Below the pieces are notes generated by a model, which ran no database searches, was not told where the DNA came from, and was given only the letters and a program-made list of their open reading frames with translations. Below are positions 17,522-25,498 of a DNA stretch of 64,000 nucleotides, piece by piece. The stretch's first letter is position 1; every line of letters begins with the position of its first letter. This stretch comes from Helicobacter_D sp964464895 (GTDB lineage Bacteria > Campylobacterota > Campylobacteria > Campylobacterales > Helicobacteraceae): contig CAYXGY010000009.1 of the NCBI GenBank assembly GCA_964464895.1, positions 14,651-78,650 of the forward strand. The letters run 5' to 3'. The translations under genes and the position numbers were made by a program.

Positions 17522-18022
17522 ATGTTTTTATCTAGTTTTGATATTAGTGGTTATGGGTTATCGGCTCAACGTCAAAGGGTAAATTTAATTTCTAGCAACA
17601 TTGCTAACGCAAATACCACGCGAACCGATGAAGGAGGACCTTATAGACGAAGAGAACTTGTGCTCAAAGCATTTGATTTTGACAAAGTTTTAAATCAAAA
17701 GTATGAAAAAAGCAATAATTTGCTAGAATATGAAGATCCATTAGATGAAATGGATAGTTTTGATGAGCAAAGGAAGCCAAAACCTACACTGATGAGTGTT
17801 TATGTGGATAAAATCGTGCGTGATGACACACAACCAAAAATGAAATACGAGCCAAACCACCCTGATGCAAATTCTGAAGGTTATGTTGCGTATCCAAACA
17901 TTAATGCGGTAGTAGAAATGGCAGATTTAATTGAAGCAACTAAAGCCTATCAGGCAAATGTTGCAGTGTTTCAAAGTGCCAAAAATATGGCGAGCACAGC
18001 AATTACAATGTTCCAAGCATAA
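17522..18022 (+). CDS. flgC: Flagellar basal-body rod protein FlgC
   Basis: A 166-aa proximal rod protein. It has the N-terminal rod signature LSAQRQRVNLISSNIANANTTR and the C-terminal VEMADLIEATKAYQANVAVFQSAK, with GYVAYPNINAVVEM as the family-specific stretch. FlgC stacks with FlgB, FlgF and FlgG between the MS ring and the distal rod. It is co-transcribed with flgB and fliE (12 bp gap to fliE). Confidence 0.96.
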   Translation: MFLSSFDISGYGLSAQRQRVNLISSNIANANTTRTDEGGPYRRRELVLKAFDFDKVLNQKYEKSNNLLEYEDPLDEMDSFDEQRKPKPTLMSVYVDKIVRDDTQPKMKYEPNHPDANSEGYVAYPNINAVVEMADLIEATKAYQANVAVFQSAKNMASTAITMFQA

Positions 18023-18034
18023 AAAGGATTATAA

Positions 18035-18352
18035 ATGGAAATTAACAAATATGGAGTAGATATAGAGAAGCTAAACTCTCAACTCCAAGATATTCCGAGT
18101 CTTTCGCCAAATCACGATTTGAATCCACCCTCTAAAAGCTTTGGCAGTATGCTAAAAGAAGCCGTAGATGAAGTGAATGCCTACCAAAAAACTAATGACC
18201 AAGTAATGGCGGATATGGCGACAGGACAAATCAAAGATATTCACCAAGCTGCCATTGCAATTGGAAAAGCTGAAAATAGTATGAAACTAATGCTAGAGGT
18301 GCGCAATAAAGCAATCAGTGCTTATAAAGAATTGATAAAAACGCAAATTTAA
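18035..18352 (+). CDS. fliE: Flagellar hook-basal body complex protein FliE
   Basis: A 105-aa adaptor between the MS ring (FliF) and the rod. The conserved parts are SFGSMLKEAVDEVN in the middle and DIHQAAIAIGKAENSMKLML with VRNKAISAYKELIKTQI at the C-terminus. It ends 16 bp before the penicillin-binding protein gene. Operon position after flgBC is as in other Helicobacter. Confidence 0.95.
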   Translation: MEINKYGVDIEKLNSQLQDIPSLSPNHDLNPPSKSFGSMLKEAVDEVNAYQKTNDQVMADMATGQIKDIHQAAIAIGKAENSMKLMLEVRNKAISAYKELIKTQI

Positions 18353-18368
18353 TGCTTCTGCATTTGCA

Positions 18369-20126
18369 ATGAATGACACTCAATCCAAAAAAACAGGCAA
18401 AATCCTCCTCCTATTTCTTGCAATGGGAATAGGATTTGGCATCTTTTTGGGCACAATCTTTTACCATAATTTCACAGCACGCAAACTCCCAAACTTCCAA
18501 GCCAAACGCATTGAAAACGCAATTAGAGGAAATATTTACAGCAGTGATGGATTCCTACTTGCTTCAAGTAAAAAAGTCTATAAAGCAGTAGTAAATACCT
18601 ATAATATCAATCCGCAAAAAAAAGAACTTTTTATCAATCTTTTTAGCATTTATAGCAAGATTCCCAAAAGCCAAATTCGCTCTAAATTAACGCAAAAAGG
18701 CAATGTTACACTTTCATACGATATTGATTCTAAAACTGCAAGCTATCTAAAACAACTCAATCTAAAGCTCAATCAATTAGATGTTTTTCAAAGTTATGAA
18801 GATGAGAATGGGCATATTTTCAAATATGGCTTGTCCGTTGTGGAAAGTGGCGAATCCAGAGACTATCTTTATCAAGACACAATGGAACCAATTCTTGGCT
18901 ATGTCAATAAACAAAATGATACCAATATTACACACGTGCAAGGTGTAAAAGGAATAGAAAAAAGCTTTGATAATGAACTAGAGCCTATGAGCGATTTGCT
19001 GATGATCGGACAACGTGATATTGGCTTCAATGTCATCTTAAACAAACGTTCTACTTTCAAAGAAAGAGTAGATGGCTATGATATTATTAGCTCTATTCCA
19101 TTGAAATTGCAGAAAAAGATAGAGCGACTTGCCGATGAAAATGCCTCCCAACTTGGTGCAAAGGAGATTCTCATCGGCATTATGGAAAGCAAAAGTGGCA
19201 GAATCTTAAGCCTTGCAAGCAATGCGCGTTTCAATCCCAATTTAATTACCAAAAATGATTATTCCAAACTCAACACCAATGCTATTGAATATTCCTATGA
19301 ACCCGGAAGCATTATCAAGCCCATTATTTATGCTATTTTGCTTGATAAGAATCTTATTTATCCTAAAGAAACCATTGACTTAGAAAATGGACGCTTTAAA
19401 CTACATAATTTCTATATCACTGATACACATAGGTTAAAATCCGCTACCGCCGAAGAAGTGCTACTCTATTCTAGCAATATTGGTATGGCAAAGATAGCGC
19501 AACGTTTAAGTCCGCCAGAATATAATGCCGCCTTGCAAGCTTTTGGCTTTGGCAATCTAAGCGGGATTGACTTGCCTTATGAGCGTGTGGGCGTGATTCC
19601 AGATGCAAAACGATTCCAAAGCGAAGTCTATCGCGCGACTGCATCTTATGGCTATGGATTGCGCACAACCTTTATGCAAATGCTTAAAGCCTATAACATC
19701 ATCATCAATCACGGAATCTCTTATGAACCCTACTTGGTGGAATATATCCAAGATTCCAAGTCTATCCGCTATAAACTCAAACACCAAACACCTATTAGAA
19801 TTCTTAGCGACAAAACCGCCAAAGAGGTTAAAAACACTTTAGTCAAAGTCGTCAATGAGGGCACGGGGAAAACGGCACAAGTCCAGGGGATTACAATTGG
19901 GGGCAAAACCGGCACAGCACATATCGCACAAGGTGGAAAATATGTAAGCAAGTATAATAGCTCATTTTTCGGCTTTGCTAATGATGAAAAAGGCAACGAA
20001 TACACGATTGGCATTAGCGTCTTTGAACCCAATGAAGCCGAAGCCTATTTTGCCGCACGCACCGCTGTGCCACTCTTTAGAGAGGTTGTGAATCTACTCA
20101 TCAAGGAAAACTATCTAAAGCCTTGA
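18369..20126 (+). CDS. Class B penicillin-binding protein (FtsI/PBP2-type transpeptidase)
   Basis: A 585-aa bitopic inner-membrane transpeptidase that crosslinks peptidoglycan. Membrane segment at about residues 10-32 (ILLLFLAMGIGFGIFLG). The PBP dimerisation region follows, and the active site motifs are EPGSIIKP (SxxK), LYSSNIGM (SxN) and GGKTGTAH (KTG). In H. pylori the gene after fliE is annotated as ftsI (pbp2-type); the length and order fit, so a role in septal crosslinking is likely. The gene is embedded in a flagellar operon, which would couple its transcription partly to sigma-54. No strong ribosome site precedes the ATG. Confidence 0.88.
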   Translation: MNDTQSKKTGKILLLFLAMGIGFGIFLGTIFYHNFTARKLPNFQAKRIENAIRGNIYSSDGFLLASSKKVYKAVVNTYNINPQKKELFINLFSIYSKIPKSQIRSKLTQKGNVTLSYDIDSKTASYLKQLNLKLNQLDVFQSYEDENGHIFKYGLSVVESGESRDYLYQDTMEPILGYVNKQNDTNITHVQGVKGIEKSFDNELEPMSDLLMIGQRDIGFNVILNKRSTFKERVDGYDIISSIPLKLQKKIERLADENASQLGAKEILIGIMESKSGRILSLASNARFNPNLITKNDYSKLNTNAIEYSYEPGSIIKPIIYAILLDKNLIYPKETIDLENGRFKLHNFYITDTHRLKSATAEEVLLYSSNIGMAKIAQRLSPPEYNAALQAFGFGNLSGIDLPYERVGVIPDAKRFQSEVYRATASYGYGLRTTFMQMLKAYNIIINHGISYEPYLVEYIQDSKSIRYKLKHQTPIRILSDKTAKEVKNTLVKVVNEGTGKTAQVQGITIGGKTGTAHIAQGGKYVSKYNSSFFGFANDEKGNEYTIGISVFEPNEAEAYFAARTAVPLFREVVNLLIKENYLKP

Positions 20127-20186
20127 AATAAGATTTTAAAGAACTTTCTGATAACCTTATGAGAGTTTTCATAATTGGGAGAAATA

Positions 20187-22280
20187 ATGCCATTACAACA
20201 AATTCTCAAAGATTCTAACTTCAAGCTAGATAGATTTAGTTCAGATTCTATTAAGAAACTAGAATCAAGCCTTATACCAAAAGAAACAAAGACGGGAATA
20301 GCCTATTATACGATATGCCCCATACGCGACAAAGAAATTAAGCTCACTCCCGAAGAAATCGTACGCCAACTCTATCTTGATAAACTCATCAATGAATACG
20401 GCTACCCAAGAGCAAGAATCCATGTTGAATATGCCGTACATTTTGGGCGCGAAGTCAAGAGGGCAGATATTGTAATAACGGATAGGCTTCAAATCACGAG
20501 TGCTTATATTATTGTTGAACTTAAAAAACCAAAACTAAAAGAAGGCAAAGAGCAGCTTAGAAGTTATTGCAACGCCACGGGCGCAACAATGGCGGTATGG
20601 AGCAATGGAAGCCAAATTAGCTATTATCACCGCAAAGACCCAAATTATTTCCAAGAAATCCCGAATATCCCTACAAACGATAAAAGCCTTAAAGATATTT
20701 TGAATAAACCCTTTACCTTTGATGACTTGATAAAAGCAGATACCTTAACGACACAAAAAAGAAGCTTAAAGAAACTGATTGAAGAAATGGAAGACGAAGT
20801 TTTAGCAAATGCTGGAGTTGATGTATTTGAAGAAGTGTTTAAACTCATTTTTATCAAGCTTTACGATGAGTTAGAAGGGGCAAGGGACAAAACGCGTAAT
20901 CTTGATTTTAGAATCGTAGAATCGGATTCGGAGCTAAAAATTAAGATTGAAAAACTTTTTGACAAGGCAAAACAAAAATGGGAAGGCGTCTTTAGTGATG
21001 ATGAGAAAATCCGTCTAAGCCCTTCACATTTAAGTGTTTGTGTGGGCTCTTTAGAGGAAGTTAAGCTTTTTAATTCCAATTTAGAAGTAATTGATGATGC
21101 CTTTGAATATCTTGTAAATAAGTCTGCAAAAGGTGAGAAGGGGCAGTACTTCACGCCTCGATATGTGATTGATATGTGCGTGAAAATGCTTAATCCTAAA
21201 AAAACAGAAAGTATGATAGATACAGCAAGTGGAAGCTGTGGATTCCCAATCCATACCTGCTTTTATGTATGGAAACAAATCTATAAAGAAAAAGGAATCG
21301 AAGCAAGCCATCTTTTTACGGCAGAGAGAAAAATCCCAGAATGCGAAGATTATGTTAAAGAAAAAGTTTTTGGTGTAGATTTTGATGAAAAAAGCGTGCG
21401 GGTTTCAAAAATGCTTAACCTCATTGCGGGAGATGGGCATACAAATGTTTTGTATCTTAACTCTATCGATTATGAACGATGGGAAGAATGGACAAAAGAT
21501 GAAGATTGGTATGATGTGTATAATGAGGGCTTCAAAAGACTTAAAAAGCTAAGAACAAACAAAAATGAAAATAGAGATTTTAGCTTTGATATTTTAATGG
21601 CAAATCCGCCTTTTGCAGGAGATATTAAAGAAAGTAGAATCTTGGCGCGTTATGAACTAGGTAAAAGACCATATAATAAATATTATAAACAACTAAGCAA
21701 GGTAGGACGTGATATTTTATTTATTGAACGCAACTTAGATATGCTAAAACCCGGCGGAAGAATGGCTATTGTGCTTCCACAAGGGAGATTTAATAATTCA
21801 AGCGATAAATATATCCGCGATTTTATTGCTGATAAGGCTAGAATCTTAGCAGTCGTGGGCTTGCATGGCAATGTCTTTAAGCCACACACGGGCACGAAAA
21901 CAAGCGTTTTATTTCTGCAAAAATGGGGTGGTGATGATGGTAAAGGCGAGGAGCTTTGCCCTAAAGTAGAGGATTATAATATTTTCTTTGCAACACAAAG
22001 TTTGCCTAGTAAAGACAATTCAGGTGAAAAAATTTACTATGAGAAACTAGATGTGCATGATCATCTCATTGTAAAACACGATTTATTTCATCCACACCTA
22101 GAAGGAGATGAGCCAATCAAGCAAGAAATGGAGAGCGAAGATGAGTTTGCTAAAAGATTACAAGAATACAAAGAAAAATACGAAAAATATAAAGACTTGC
22201 AAAAAGACGGAATCGCTGAAGCTTTCATAGAATTTGCAAAAAGTGAAAATTTGAGCTTTTGGAGGGAATATGACACATAA
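20187..22280 (+). CDS. Nuclease-methyltransferase fusion of a type I-like/BcgI-like R-M system
   Basis: A 697-aa protein from the ATG at 20187 (GGGAGA ribosome site; an in-frame TTG at 20175 is an alternative). Residues 40-160 resemble the HsdR N-terminal nuclease: D94 in RADIV, E111-x-K113 in IIVELKKPK and EQLRSY, a PD-(D/E)XK arrangement. Residues 205-310 look like the HsdM helical domain. The gamma-class N6-adenine methyltransferase follows: GQYFTPR (317-323), motif I as DTASGSCGF (343-351, a variant of the usual DPACGSGGF), and motif IV NPPF (471-474). No helicase gene is nearby. A nuclease and methylase in one chain with a separate S subunit is the BcgI (type IIB) plan. It leads the mazEF-S operon. 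Confidence 0.8.
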   Translation: MPLQQILKDSNFKLDRFSSDSIKKLESSLIPKETKTGIAYYTICPIRDKEIKLTPEEIVRQLYLDKLINEYGYPRARIHVEYAVHFGREVKRADIVITDRLQITSAYIIVELKKPKLKEGKEQLRSYCNATGATMAVWSNGSQISYYHRKDPNYFQEIPNIPTNDKSLKDILNKPFTFDDLIKADTLTTQKRSLKKLIEEMEDEVLANAGVDVFEEVFKLIFIKLYDELEGARDKTRNLDFRIVESDSELKIKIEKLFDKAKQKWEGVFSDDEKIRLSPSHLSVCVGSLEEVKLFNSNLEVIDDAFEYLVNKSAKGEKGQYFTPRYVIDMCVKMLNPKKTESMIDTASGSCGFPIHTCFYVWKQIYKEKGIEASHLFTAERKIPECEDYVKEKVFGVDFDEKSVRVSKMLNLIAGDGHTNVLYLNSIDYERWEEWTKDEDWYDVYNEGFKRLKKLRTNKNENRDFSFDILMANPPFAGDIKESRILARYELGKRPYNKYYKQLSKVGRDILFIERNLDMLKPGGRMAIVLPQGRFNNSSDKYIRDFIADKARILAVVGLHGNVFKPHTGTKTSVLFLQKWGGDDGKGEELCPKVEDYNIFFATQSLPSKDNSGEKIYYEKLDVHDHLIVKHDLFHPHLEGDEPIKQEMESEDEFAKRLQEYKEKYEKYKDLQKDGIAEAFIEFAKSENLSFWREYDT

Positions 22281-22329
22281 AAAAGATGTTTATAGTAGAA
22301 TTGCTTTGTAATTGCAAAAAGGAGAGGAA

Positions 22330-22563
22330 ATGACAACCATCATCAAAATAGGTAATTCGCTAGGGATTAGAATCCCAAAACGCCTCATCGAGGAAGCTAA
22401 GCTTGAAAATCGACAAATTGATTTAATACTCACAAAAAATGGCTTACTCTTGCAGCCTGTGAAAACTAAGCTAAGGCGAGGCTGGGACAAACCCCAAAAA
22501 GCTAAAGAAAACATAGAATCCGACTTCTTAAATATAGATTTAGAAAATACTTGGGAATGGTAA
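22330..22563 (+). CDS. MazE-like AbrB-fold antitoxin
   Basis: A 77-aa protein starting MTTIIKIGNSLGIRIPKRLI, the swapped-hairpin AbrB/MazE DNA-binding fold. The acidic, tryptophan-containing C-terminus (FLNIDLENTWEW) is the part that would occupy the toxin. The start is the ATG at 22330, preceded by AAGGAGAGGAA; an in-frame TTG at 22312 lies before that site. It overlaps the toxin by one base (TAATG), so the pair is translationally coupled. The pair sits between the methylase and specificity genes of an R-M system, 49 bp after the former. Confidence 0.85.
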   Translation: MTTIIKIGNSLGIRIPKRLIEEAKLENRQIDLILTKNGLLLQPVKTKLRRGWDKPQKAKENIESDFLNIDLENTWEW

Positions 22564-22898
22564 TGCCAAAACAATTTGAAATCTATTGGGTAAATCTTGA
22601 CCCAACCATTGGAGCAGAAATCCAAAAAACGCGCCCTTGTGTTATCATCTCTCCAAATGAATTAAATCACTTAAGCACAAGACTTATTGCGCCCATTACA
22701 AGTAGAGGCTTTAACGCACCCTATCGCCCTAGTTTCACGCTTTTGGGTAAAAAAGCAAAGATTTTAAGCGACCAAATCCGCTGCATTTCTACCCAAAGGC
22801 TTCATCAAAAAATTGGCGATTTAGATTTAAAAACCGCTAAAAAACTAAGCCTTGTGCTCTGTGAAATGTTTGCATTAGAGGAAAACAATGAATCTTAA
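22563..22898 (+). CDS. MazF-like type II toxin (mRNA interferase)
   Basis: A 111-aa PemK/MazF-fold endoribonuclease. Marks are IYWVNLDPTIGAEIQKTRPCVIISPNELN, with the catalytic Arg in the TRP stretch, LIAPITS, and KILSDQIRCISTQRL with the conserved Asp-Gln. It cleaves mRNA at short sequences when not bound by its antitoxin. The start ATG overlaps the antitoxin stop, and its own end overlaps the specificity gene start by 11 bp, so transcription and translation of toxin and S subunit are linked. All expected residues are present and the gene looks intact. Confidence 0.88.
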   Translation: MPKQFEIYWVNLDPTIGAEIQKTRPCVIISPNELNHLSTRLIAPITSRGFNAPYRPSFTLLGKKAKILSDQIRCISTQRLHQKIGDLDLKTAKKLSLVLCEMFALEENNES

Positions 22899-24327
22899 CC
22901 AAACTCTACAAGATAAGTTCCCACATCTTGAAGTGAGTGTGCTTAAACTTAGTGAAGTACAAAAGGATAATGGTAGCTTTAGAATTGATAGTGAGCCTTT
23001 TAAAAAATCAAACTTATGTCTCAATGAGGATTTTGTATATGAAAGATTATCTAAAATTGCACTCATTAATCCCTCCAAAACTGAAATTTCACACTTAGAC
23101 AAGAATACAAAAGTTACTTTTTTATCAATGCAAAATTTGGGAAATGGATATATTAATGATAGAGAATATGGAAAAATACAAGATTTTGAAAATGGTTATA
23201 CCTACTTTGCCGAGAATGATATTTTAATTGCGAAAATTACCCCTTGTATGGAGCATGGAAAATGTGCAATAGCTTTTGACTTAAAAAACAAAATCGGTTT
23301 TGGTAGCACAGAATTTAATGTATTTCGTATACATGATTCAAGATTTTTAAAAGAGTTTGTATTCTGTTATTTGAATAGAGAATCCATAAGAAAAATTGCT
23401 ACTGATAATATGGTTGGAACGAGTGGGAGGCAAAGAGTTCCAACGTTCTTTTATGAAAAACTTTTAATTCCACTCTTCCCTATGCCCTTTCAAGTTGAAA
23501 TTGAAAAAATGGTGAAGGATTCACATTTTGCACTAGAGCAAAGCAAGGCTCTTTATAAAGAAGCGGAGAATTTACTCTATACTGAATTAGAATTAAATCC
23601 ACAAAATCCATTACAAAGTATTTATTACAAAGTATTTTGCAATCTCATAATAATGAGAAACTATACCATTGCTACACTTAAAGAATCTTTTCTTAAAACA
23701 GGCAGGCTAGATTCGGAATATTATCAATTAAAATATGAGGAAATAGAATCTTTTATTAAATCCTATCAAGGAGGATTTGGCAAATTAGAATTTATGGAGA
23801 TTAAAGATTCTAATTTCACACCAAAAGCAAAAGAAAAATATCGCTATATTGAACTTGCGAATATTGGGGCAAATGGTAATATTTCTGCTCCGTTAGAAGA
23901 ATTTGGCGAGTACTTGCCAACAAGAGCAAGACGAATTGTTGAAGAAGGGGATTTAATTATTTCTAGTATTGAAGGAAGTTTGAGTAGTTGTGCTTTGATT
24001 ACTGAAGAATTTGATAATTGTATTGTTTCAACAGGATTTTATGTATTAAAAGCACAATTTATCAATAGTGAAACCTTGCTTGTGCTTTTTAAAAGTAAAA
24101 TTTTTCAAGATTATCTAAAAAAATTTCCAAGTGGAACAATTTTAACCGCCATCTCCAAAGAGGAACTACAAAATATCCTTATCCCCAAAATTGATTCTAA
24201 AATCCAAGAATCTATTGCCCAGCATATCCAAAAAAGTTTTGCCTTACGAGCAGAGGCAAAGAATCTTTTGAATACAGCAAAACAAAGAGTAGAAGAAGCT
24301 ATTAAAAATGGGGGGGGGGGCAAATAA
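22888..24327 (+). CDS. R-M specificity subunit (HsdS-like), two target-recognition modules
   Basis: A 479-aa specificity subunit. Each recognition module is introduced by an LK-S-x-GR-DSE block: VLKLSEVQKDNGSFRIDSE (18-36) and TLKESFLKTGRLDSEYY (263-279). TRD1 spans about 45-195 and TRD2 about 300-440; each is followed by a coiled-coil helix (EIEKMVKDSHFALEQSKALY; IAQHIQKSFALRAEAKNLL). It would direct the fusion enzyme at 20187 to a bipartite DNA site. The last codons are an 11-G tract (NGGGGK). With one G fewer the frame runs on into the next ORF and adds a third module. The ATG overlaps the end of mazF. Confidence 0.85.
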   Translation: MNLNQTLQDKFPHLEVSVLKLSEVQKDNGSFRIDSEPFKKSNLCLNEDFVYERLSKIALINPSKTEISHLDKNTKVTFLSMQNLGNGYINDREYGKIQDFENGYTYFAENDILIAKITPCMEHGKCAIAFDLKNKIGFGSTEFNVFRIHDSRFLKEFVFCYLNRESIRKIATDNMVGTSGRQRVPTFFYEKLLIPLFPMPFQVEIEKMVKDSHFALEQSKALYKEAENLLYTELELNPQNPLQSIYYKVFCNLIIMRNYTIATLKESFLKTGRLDSEYYQLKYEEIESFIKSYQGGFGKLEFMEIKDSNFTPKAKEKYRYIELANIGANGNISAPLEEFGEYLPTRARRIVEEGDLIISSIEGSLSSCALITEEFDNCIVSTGFYVLKAQFINSETLLVLFKSKIFQDYLKKFPSGTILTAISKEELQNILIPKIDSKIQESIAQHIQKSFALRAEAKNLLNTAKQRVEEAIKNGGGGK

Positions 24328-25189
24328 TGCCCTCTTAATGAGTACAAAACTTGACATCTTCAGAATCTATCTTCCACAGATTAAAGTTAAACTCAAAGAA
24401 TCAAAACTTCATTATCGCTTAGCAGAGTGGTTGTTGTATGAGGAACTTTTATTTTGTAATCCTTTTGCAAACACTCAACATGACAAAGTAAAAACACCAC
24501 AATGCAAACATATAAACTACACTATCAAAACCCTAAAACAAAGCTTTGGGGCAAATGGTAGGCTTGATAGTGAATATTATCAAGCCAAATATGAACAAAA
24601 CGAAAAGCTGATAAAATCTAAACCACATGTAAAACTCGGGGACTTGGTAGCCATTAAAAAATCTATCGAACCGGGGAGCGAGGCATATACAGATAGTGGA
24701 ATCCCATTTATAAGAGTAAGCAACCTGACACCTTTTGGGATAGGCTCAAGTGAAATCTGTTTAGATTCTAATGATTGTATAGAGGGCGAACTGGAATCTT
24801 TATATCCCAAAAAAGATACTATTTTACTAAGCAAAGATGGAAGCATAGGAATTGCCTATTGTGTCGAAAAAGATATGGAATGTGTTACAAGCGGAGCAAT
24901 TTTACATTTGCATATTAAAGATAAAAGCATTGTTTTGCCTCAATATCTCGCCTTGATTCTCAATTCTCACACAACACAACTTCAGGCGCAAAGAGATAGC
25001 GGCGGCTCTATCATCGCACATTGGAAAATCGAAGAGATTCAAAATGTCCTTATCCCATTACTAGATATTCATATTCAAAAAGAAATAGCAACTAAAATTG
25101 CACAAAGCTTTGCATTACGTGCAAAAAGCAAAAGTTTGCTTGAAAATGCTAAGCTTATACTAGAAAATAAAATCAGAGAATCATCTTAA
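24308..25189 (+). CDS. R-M specificity module, out of frame with the preceding S gene
   Basis: A 293-aa ORF in the +1 frame relative to the S gene. ATG codons at 24308 (just inside the G tract) and 24338 are possible starts, neither with a good ribosome site. Residues 15-50 look like the tail of a lost TRD (KLHYRLAEWLLYEELLF), then NYTIKTLKQSFGANGRLDSEYYQAKYE repeats the linker of the upstream S gene in shortened form, followed by one TRD (about 105-250) and the usual C-terminal helix (IAQSFALRAKSKSLLENA). It is either made only when the 11-G tract loses one G (fusion of about 770 aa) or by re-initiation. It could also be a half-S cassette for recombination. Confidence 0.75.
   Translation: MGGGANNALLMSTKLDIFRIYLPQIKVKLKESKLHYRLAEWLLYEELLFCNPFANTQHDKVKTPQCKHINYTIKTLKQSFGANGRLDSEYYQAKYEQNEKLIKSKPHVKLGDLVAIKKSIEPGSEAYTDSGIPFIRVSNLTPFGIGSSEICLDSNDCIEGELESLYPKKDTILLSKDGSIGIAYCVEKDMECVTSGAILHLHIKDKSIVLPQYLALILNSHTTQLQAQRDSGGSIIAHWKIEEIQNVLIPLLDIHIQKEIATKIAQSFALRAKSKSLLENAKLILENKIRESS
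24310..24320 (+). repeat. 11-G tract at the junction of the two S reading frames
   Basis: Eleven G directly before CAAATAA, the end of the two-module S gene. Frame arithmetic: loss of one G (or gain of two) joins the two ORFs; gain of one G opens the third frame. The tract is therefore a translational switch between a two-TRD and a longer three-TRD protein. Confidence 0.9.
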
Positions 25190-25237
25190 ATAATAATTTT
25201 ACCTATACAATTTAATTAAAACAAGATAGTTACATCT

Positions 25238-25453
25238 TTATCGCGATTCTAACCCCTTTATCACAAATCTCCCCCCTTCAAGCTCGATAGGATAAGAATC
25301 CCGCGTAACGAGGTCTATCAAAAAACACTCCTCTCCATTTTCAAGTTCGTATCGTTCGGCAGGATAAAGTGAAAGTCGTCTTTTAACTTCCTCTAAATCC
25401 TCGCAAAGTGCGCTAAAGCCAAACATTACGAGTTTATAAGCAAACTCTTCCAT
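25238..25453 (-). CDS. Small conserved-looking hypothetical protein
   Basis: A 71-aa acidic protein (MEEFAYKLVMFGFSALCEDLEEVKRRL) I do not recognise. It has a good ribosome site (TAAGGAATTTAT before ATG) and lies 45 bp after the malic enzyme stop in the same direction, so it may be the second gene of that transcript. No signal peptide; the C-terminal half alternates in short beta strands (CFLIDLVTRDSYPIELEGGRF). Confidence 0.6.
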   Translation of the reverse strand: MEEFAYKLVMFGFSALCEDLEEVKRRLSLYPAERYELENGEECFLIDLVTRDSYPIELEGGRFVIKGLESR

Positions 25454-25498
25454 ATAAATTCCTTATGGTTATTTTTGTGAAATCCGACAATCCTAGAG

